Shown here piece after piece: positions 14,423 through 17,081 of a stretch of 17,081 nt of DNA. Within the stretch, counting starts at the first letter, position 1, and each line of letters starts with the position of its first letter. Under the pieces are notes generated by a model. The model worked only from the letters and a program-made list of their open reading frames with translations. It made no database searches and was not told the DNA's origin. The DNA comes from DATLZM01 sp035559315 (GTDB lineage Bacteria > Actinomycetota > UBA4738 > HRBIN12), in contig DATMBJ010000239.1 of the NCBI GenBank assembly GCA_035559315.1, positions 1 to 17,081 of the forward strand, given 5' to 3'. Made by a program: the position numbers and the translations under genes.

Positions 14423-15472
14423 TCAGCCGGGGACCCGGCCGGTCACCTCGACCCGCCCCGGGGCCCCGGCCAGGGTAACGCCGATCTCCCACCAGGATGT
14501 TCCCCGCGCCTCCAGCTCCCGGACCAGGCCCTCGCGGTCGGTCGCCGCGATCAGGAGCCCCCCCGAGGTCTGGGCGTCGGCCAGGACGAGCTGCTCGGGC
14601 TCGGTGAGGTCGCCCCAGGCGACCGCAGCGCGGACGAACGCGTGGTTCCGCCGGGTGCCGCCCGGGACGACGCCGGCCCTGGCCAGGTCGAGCACCCCCG
14701 GGAGGAGCGGCACGGCGGACGCGTCGACGCGGGCGGCGAGGCCCGAGGCCCGGAGCATCGCGTGCAGGTGCCCGAGGAGGCCGAACCCCGTGACGTCGGT
14801 CGCCGCCTCGGCCCCGGCCGCGACCATGGCCCGGGCGGCGGCGGCGTTGAGGGCCACCATCGCGTCCACCGCGGCCCGGACCTGCTCGGGCCCCGCCTTC
14901 CCCGCCTTGATCGCGGTCGAGATGATCCCGGTGCCCAGGGGCTTCGTGAGGAACAGACCGGCCCCCGCCACCGCGGTCGAGTTCCGCACCAGCCCGTCCC
15001 GCGGCGCGAACCCGAGGGCGACCATGCCGTACTTGGGCTCGGGGTCGGTGATCGAGTGGCCCCCGACCACCACGGCCCCGGCCTCCCGCGCCACGTCGGC
15101 CCCGCCGCGGAGCACCTCGCCGAGGAGCTCGAGCGGGAGCTCCTCGACGGGCCACGAGACCAGGTTCAGCGCCAGGGCGGGCTCGCCGCCCATCGCGTAG
15201 ATGTCGCTGAAGGCGTTGGCGGCCGCGATCCGCCCCCAGTCGTAGGGGTCGTCGACGATGGGCGTGAAGAAGTCCACGCTCGCGAGCAGCGCCCGCCGCT
15301 CGTCGAGCGCGTAGGCGGCGGCGTCGTCGCCGGTCTCGAGGGAGACCAGCACCTCCTCCGGCATCGCCGGGGTCGCGAGCAGGCCCAGGACCTGGGCCAG
15401 GTCACGAGGACCGAGCTTGCACGCTCAACCGGCGCCGTGGCTGTACTTCGTGAGCCGTACCTCGGTTCGCAC
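14423..15472 (-). CDS. selD: Selenophosphate synthase SelD, itself a selenoprotein (in-frame UGA = Sec16)
   Basis: SelD makes selenophosphate from selenide and ATP for selenocysteine and selenouridine synthesis. Read through one TGA at 15425-15427 the gene gives 349 codons, the family length. The N-terminus is VRTEVRLTKYSHGAG, then U16, then ACKLGPRDLAQVLG. E. coli SelD has YSHGAG-C17-GCK at this point, so the UGA falls exactly on the catalytic Cys/Sec position, with C18 and K19 following. Downstream landmarks are SVDFFTPIVDDPYDWGRIAA, NAFSDIYAMGG, GGHSITDPEPKYG, TKPLGTG and ATDVTGFGLLGH. Starting at the ATG after the UGA (15364) would remove the active loop. GTG 15472 follows a TATGCT box by 6 nt. 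No selA, selB or tRNA-Sec is in the window; they must be elsewhere if this is correct. Confidence 0.92.
15382..15398 (-). promoter_or_regulatory. Candidate bacterial SECIS hairpin of selD
   Basis: Beginning 27 nt after the UGA, the transcript reads GGCCCA, loop GGUCC, UGGGCC: a 6-bp perfect stem with G at the first loop position, as bacterial SECIS elements have. A weaker alternative nearer the UGA is GGUC/GACC. The hairpin is inside coding sequence, as expected for bacteria. Confidence 0.5.
15425..15427 (-). other. selD: Selenocysteine codon (UGA) of selD
   Basis: This in-frame TGA separates the KYSHGAG and ACKL segments, both conserved SelD sequence in the same frame. Codon 16 of the reading frame from GTG 15472. 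Confidence 0.9.
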
Positions 15473-15478
15473 GGACCG

Positions 15479-15484
15479 AGCATA
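15479..15484 (-). promoter_or_regulatory. -10 element for leaderless selD transcript
   Basis: TATGCT on the minus strand is followed by exactly 6 nt and then the GTG start of selD. It lies in the 26-nt gap after the enoyl reductase stop. Confidence 0.55.
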
Positions 15485-15498
15485 CGCCGCGCCGTGCG

Positions 15499-16287
15499 TC
15501 AGCCCTCCCCGGCCCCGAGGTCGGCCCCCATCGCGTGGTAGCCGCCGTCGACGTGGACGATCTCCCCGGTGATCCCGACCGACCAGTCCGACAGCAGGAA
15601 CGCGATGGCCCGCGCGACCGGGGTGGGGTCGGTCGGGTCCCACCCGAGCGGGGCCCGCTTTGCCCAGCCGTCGGCCAGCGCGTCGAAGCCCGGGATGCCC
15701 TTCGCGGCCACGGTGCGGAGCGGCCCGGCCGAGACGCAGTTCACGCGGATCCCCCGCGGCCCGAGGTCCCGGGCGAGGTAGCGGGTGACGGCCTCGAGCC
15801 CCGCCTTGCACACCCCCATCCAGTCGTAGATGGGCCAGGCCACCGAGGCGTCGAAGTCGAGCGACACGATCGAGGCGCGGCGCCCCTCCAGGAGCGGGAG
15901 CAGGGCGGCCGCGATCTCCTTGAGCGAGTAGGCGCTGGTCCGGAACGCGACCGCCACGCTCTCCCAGGGCGTCCGCAGGAAGTTCCCCCCGAGGGCGTCC
16001 TGGGGGGCGAAGGCGATCGCGTGGAGCAGCCCGTCGAGGCTCCCCCACCGCCGCTCCAGCTCGGCCGCGACCGCCCGGACCTGGTCGGGGTCGTTCGCGT
16101 CCATCTCGAGGACGTCGGGCGGCCGGGGGAGCCGGCGGGCGCTCTTCTCGGTGATGCTCATCGAGCGGCCGAACGACGTGAGCACGATCTCGGCGCCCTC
16201 CTCCTGGACCAGGCGGGCCGCCGCGAACGCGATGCTCTGGGGCGTGAGGACGCCCGTGATCAACAAGCGCTTCCCCTCGAGCAGCAT
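15499..16287 (-). CDS. fabI: Enoyl-[acyl-carrier-protein] reductase, InhA-like FabI
   Basis: A 262-residue NADH-dependent enoyl reductase of fatty acid synthesis. The cofactor loop LITGVLTPQSIAFAAA and the core LDFDASVAWPIYDWMGVCKAGLE resemble M. tuberculosis InhA. Aligned with InhA, F145, Y154 and K161 correspond to F149, Y158 and K165 with identical spacing. GWDPTDPTPVARAIAFLLSDW also matches InhA. InhA Ser94 aligns with Ala90 here, at the NADH/isoniazid-adduct site; the effect is unknown. The C-terminus continues a little past HVDGGYH. ATG 16287 is fixed by GGAGG 7 nt upstream. A TAGCAT box gives a leader of about 23 nt. It may be followed by selD on the same strand but selD has its own -10. 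Confidence 0.93.
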   Translation of the reverse strand: MLLEGKRLLITGVLTPQSIAFAAARLVQEEGAEIVLTSFGRSMSITEKSARRLPRPPDVLEMDANDPDQVRAVAAELERRWGSLDGLLHAIAFAPQDALGGNFLRTPWESVAVAFRTSAYSLKEIAAALLPLLEGRRASIVSLDFDASVAWPIYDWMGVCKAGLEAVTRYLARDLGPRGIRVNCVSAGPLRTVAAKGIPGFDALADGWAKRAPLGWDPTDPTPVARAIAFLLSDWSVGITGEIVHVDGGYHAMGADLGAGEG

Positions 16288-16316
16288 GCTCCCTCCTCCG
16301 CCCTCCGGCCGCCGAC

Positions 16317-16322
16317 ATGCTA
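16317..16322 (-). promoter_or_regulatory. -10 element of the enoyl reductase gene
   Basis: TAGCAT on the minus strand, about 30 nt before the ATG; the leader carries the GGAGG SD. It forms one arm of a 47-bp inverted repeat with the identical box on the other strand. Confidence 0.55.
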
Positions 16323-16338
16323 GGCGGCGGCCGCCGCC
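16323..16338. repeat. Perfect 16-bp palindrome between divergent promoters
   Basis: GGCGGCGGCCGCCGCC is its own reverse complement and lies directly between the two outward-facing TAGCAT boxes, over both presumed -35 regions. It may be an operator or simply GC-rich sequence. Confidence 0.6.
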
Positions 16339-16357
16339 GTGGCGAGCCGCAGGCCGC

Positions 16358-16363
16358 TAGCAT
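16358..16363 (+). promoter_or_regulatory. -10 element of the divergent SDR gene
   Basis: TAGCAT on the plus strand, identical to the box of the divergent gene. The predicted leader is about 44 nt and contains a hairpin and an SD. Confidence 0.5.
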
Positions 16364-16371
16364 GAGGGCCG

Positions 16372-16400
16372 GCGTCCGCGCCGACCGGCCTGGCGGACGC
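16372..16400 (+). promoter_or_regulatory. Leader hairpin just upstream of the SDR ribosome binding site
   Basis: GCGTCCGC (16372-16379) pairs perfectly with GCGGACGC (16393-16400) around a 13-nt loop. It ends about 3 nt before GGGAGG, so it could affect ribosome access. Confidence 0.45.
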
Positions 16401-16413
16401 GCGGGAGGATGGG

Positions 16414-17081
16414 ATGGACCTCGGGATCGCCGGCCGCGTGGCCCTCGTGACGGCGGCGTCGAGGGGCCTGGGGCGGGCCGTCGCGACGGCCCTCGCCGAG
16501 GAGGGCGCCTCGGTCGCGATCTGCGCGAGGAACGAGGGGCCGCTGCGCGAGGCGGCCCGGGCGATGCCGGGGGACGTGCTGGCGATCCCCGCCGACGTCA
16601 CGGCCCCCGACGCGCCCCGGCGGCTCGTGGAGGCGACCGTGGAGCGGTTCGGGGGGCTCCACATCCTGGTCGGGAACGCCGGCGGCCCCCCGCCGGGCCG
16701 GGCCCTGGAGGTCACCGACGACCAGCTCCGGGCGGCCCTGGAGGCGAACTTCCTCACCTCGGTGCGCCTGGTCCGCGAGGCCGTCCCGCACATGCGGGCC
16801 GCGGGCTGGGGACGGATCTGCCTCCTGACCTCCTACTTCATCAAGCAGCCGAGCCCCACGCTCGTGCTCTCCAACGCCGCCCGGACGGCGCTCTGGGCGT
16901 GGGCGAAGACGGCGGCCCAGGACCTGTTCCCCGAGGGGATCACGCTCAACCTCGTCTGCCCCGGCCCCCACGCCACCGATCGGATGCGGGAGCTCGGGAT
17001 CGAGGGGCCGGCCGGCGACCCGGCCGACCTCGGCCGGGTGGTCGCCTTCCTCTGCTCGACCCACGCGAACTTCATCTCGGG
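16414..17081 (+). CDS. Short-chain dehydrogenase/reductase with atypical active site, partial at right edge
   Basis: The only plus-strand gene; 222 residues are visible. It is a Rossmann-fold SDR: TAASRGLG binds the cofactor, ADVTAP follows, and VGNAGGPPPG is the NAG motif. The catalytic serine region reads LLTSYFIKQPSP. Where classical SDRs have YxxxK the sequence has SNAAR (SxxxR), within LVLSNAARTALWAWAKTAA. Closely similar SDRs with a KQP-x-LSN-R signature exist among genes annotated as 3-oxoacyl reductases, so this is probably a subfamily trait rather than damage. PGPHATDRM follows. ATG 16414 is preferred over 16409 because GGAGG lies 5 nt upstream and only it is in frame. It is divergent from fabI with mirrored promoters, which hints at shared control; substrate unknown. 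Confidence 0.88.
   Translation, partial: MDLGIAGRVALVTAASRGLGRAVATALAEEGASVAICARNEGPLREAARAMPGDVLAIPADVTAPDAPRRLVEATVERFGGLHILVGNAGGPPPGRALEVTDDQLRAALEANFLTSVRLVREAVPHMRAAGWGRICLLTSYFIKQPSPTLVLSNAARTALWAWAKTAAQDLFPEGITLNLVCPGPHATDRMRELGIEGPAGDPADLGRVVAFLCSTHANFIS

Noticed and set aside
14423..15364. selD starting at the ATG after the UGA
   Set aside because: This would delete the HGAG-x-x-C-K catalytic loop and give no SD. Conserved SelD sequence continues upstream in the same frame, so Sec read-through is the better reading than truncation or pseudogene.
1..17081. tRNA, rRNA, CRISPR arrays, transposases, phage attachment sites
   Set aside because: Nothing resembling them was seen on either strand; repeats present are short and promoter-associated.

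Overview
The window comes from a very GC-rich genome (low-to-mid 70s % GC by eye), most likely a member of the Actinomycetota. The strongest evidence is gene order. On the minus strand, JAMM protease, E1-like adenylyltransferase, CysO, [insert], CysM, MurI, MBL hydrolase, RNase PH and RdgB reproduce the Mycobacterium tuberculosis Rv1334-Rv1341 neighbourhood. CysO even ends in the same LPAVAGG tail. The enoyl-ACP reductase is InhA-like. Several genes have an isolated -10 hexamer 6 nt before a GTG start, the leaderless arrangement common in actinobacteria. A selenocysteine-containing SelD suggests a lineage outside the well-studied mycobacteria/streptomycetes, but I cannot name the class.

Layout. 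All genes are on the minus strand except the last. (1) 1-3986: an operon led by a GntR/FCD regulator, then a beta-hydroxyacid dehydrogenase, E1-alpha, E1-beta and the start of a lipoyl E2 that runs off the left edge. This is a 2-oxoacid/acetoin-type dehydrogenase complex of unknown substrate. (2) 4103-7019: an M24 peptidase-fold protein with a degraded metal site, a small secreted CAP-domain protein and a membrane histidine kinase without a neighbouring response regulator. (3) 7118-10941: a tight cysM-murI-MBL-rph-rdgB operon. (4) 10976-12845: a secreted LVIVD-repeat protein with its own strong SD, long leader and strong terminator, inserted between cysO and cysM. (5) 12846-14367: mec-moeB-cysO, which with cysM forms the sulfur-carrier-protein route to cysteine. 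(6) 14423-15472: selD, read through an in-frame UGA. (7) 15499-17081: inhA/fabI-like gene, and divergent from it an SDR with an atypical catalytic motif, cut by the right edge.

How they work together. MoeB-type E1 activates the CysO C-terminus. CysO thiocarboxylate supplies sulfur to CysM, and the JAMM protease releases cysteine from the CysO adduct. SelD next door makes selenophosphate, so sulfur and selenium chemistry sit side by side. MurI, RNase PH and RdgB are housekeeping passengers of the conserved block.

The most notable point is that selD would be mis-annotated as a 313-residue truncated protein. Its true N-terminus, carrying the catalytic HGAG-U-x-C-K loop, lies upstream of and across a UGA at 15425-15427, with a candidate SECIS hairpin just downstream. 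No tRNA, rRNA, CRISPR array or insertion sequence was recognised.
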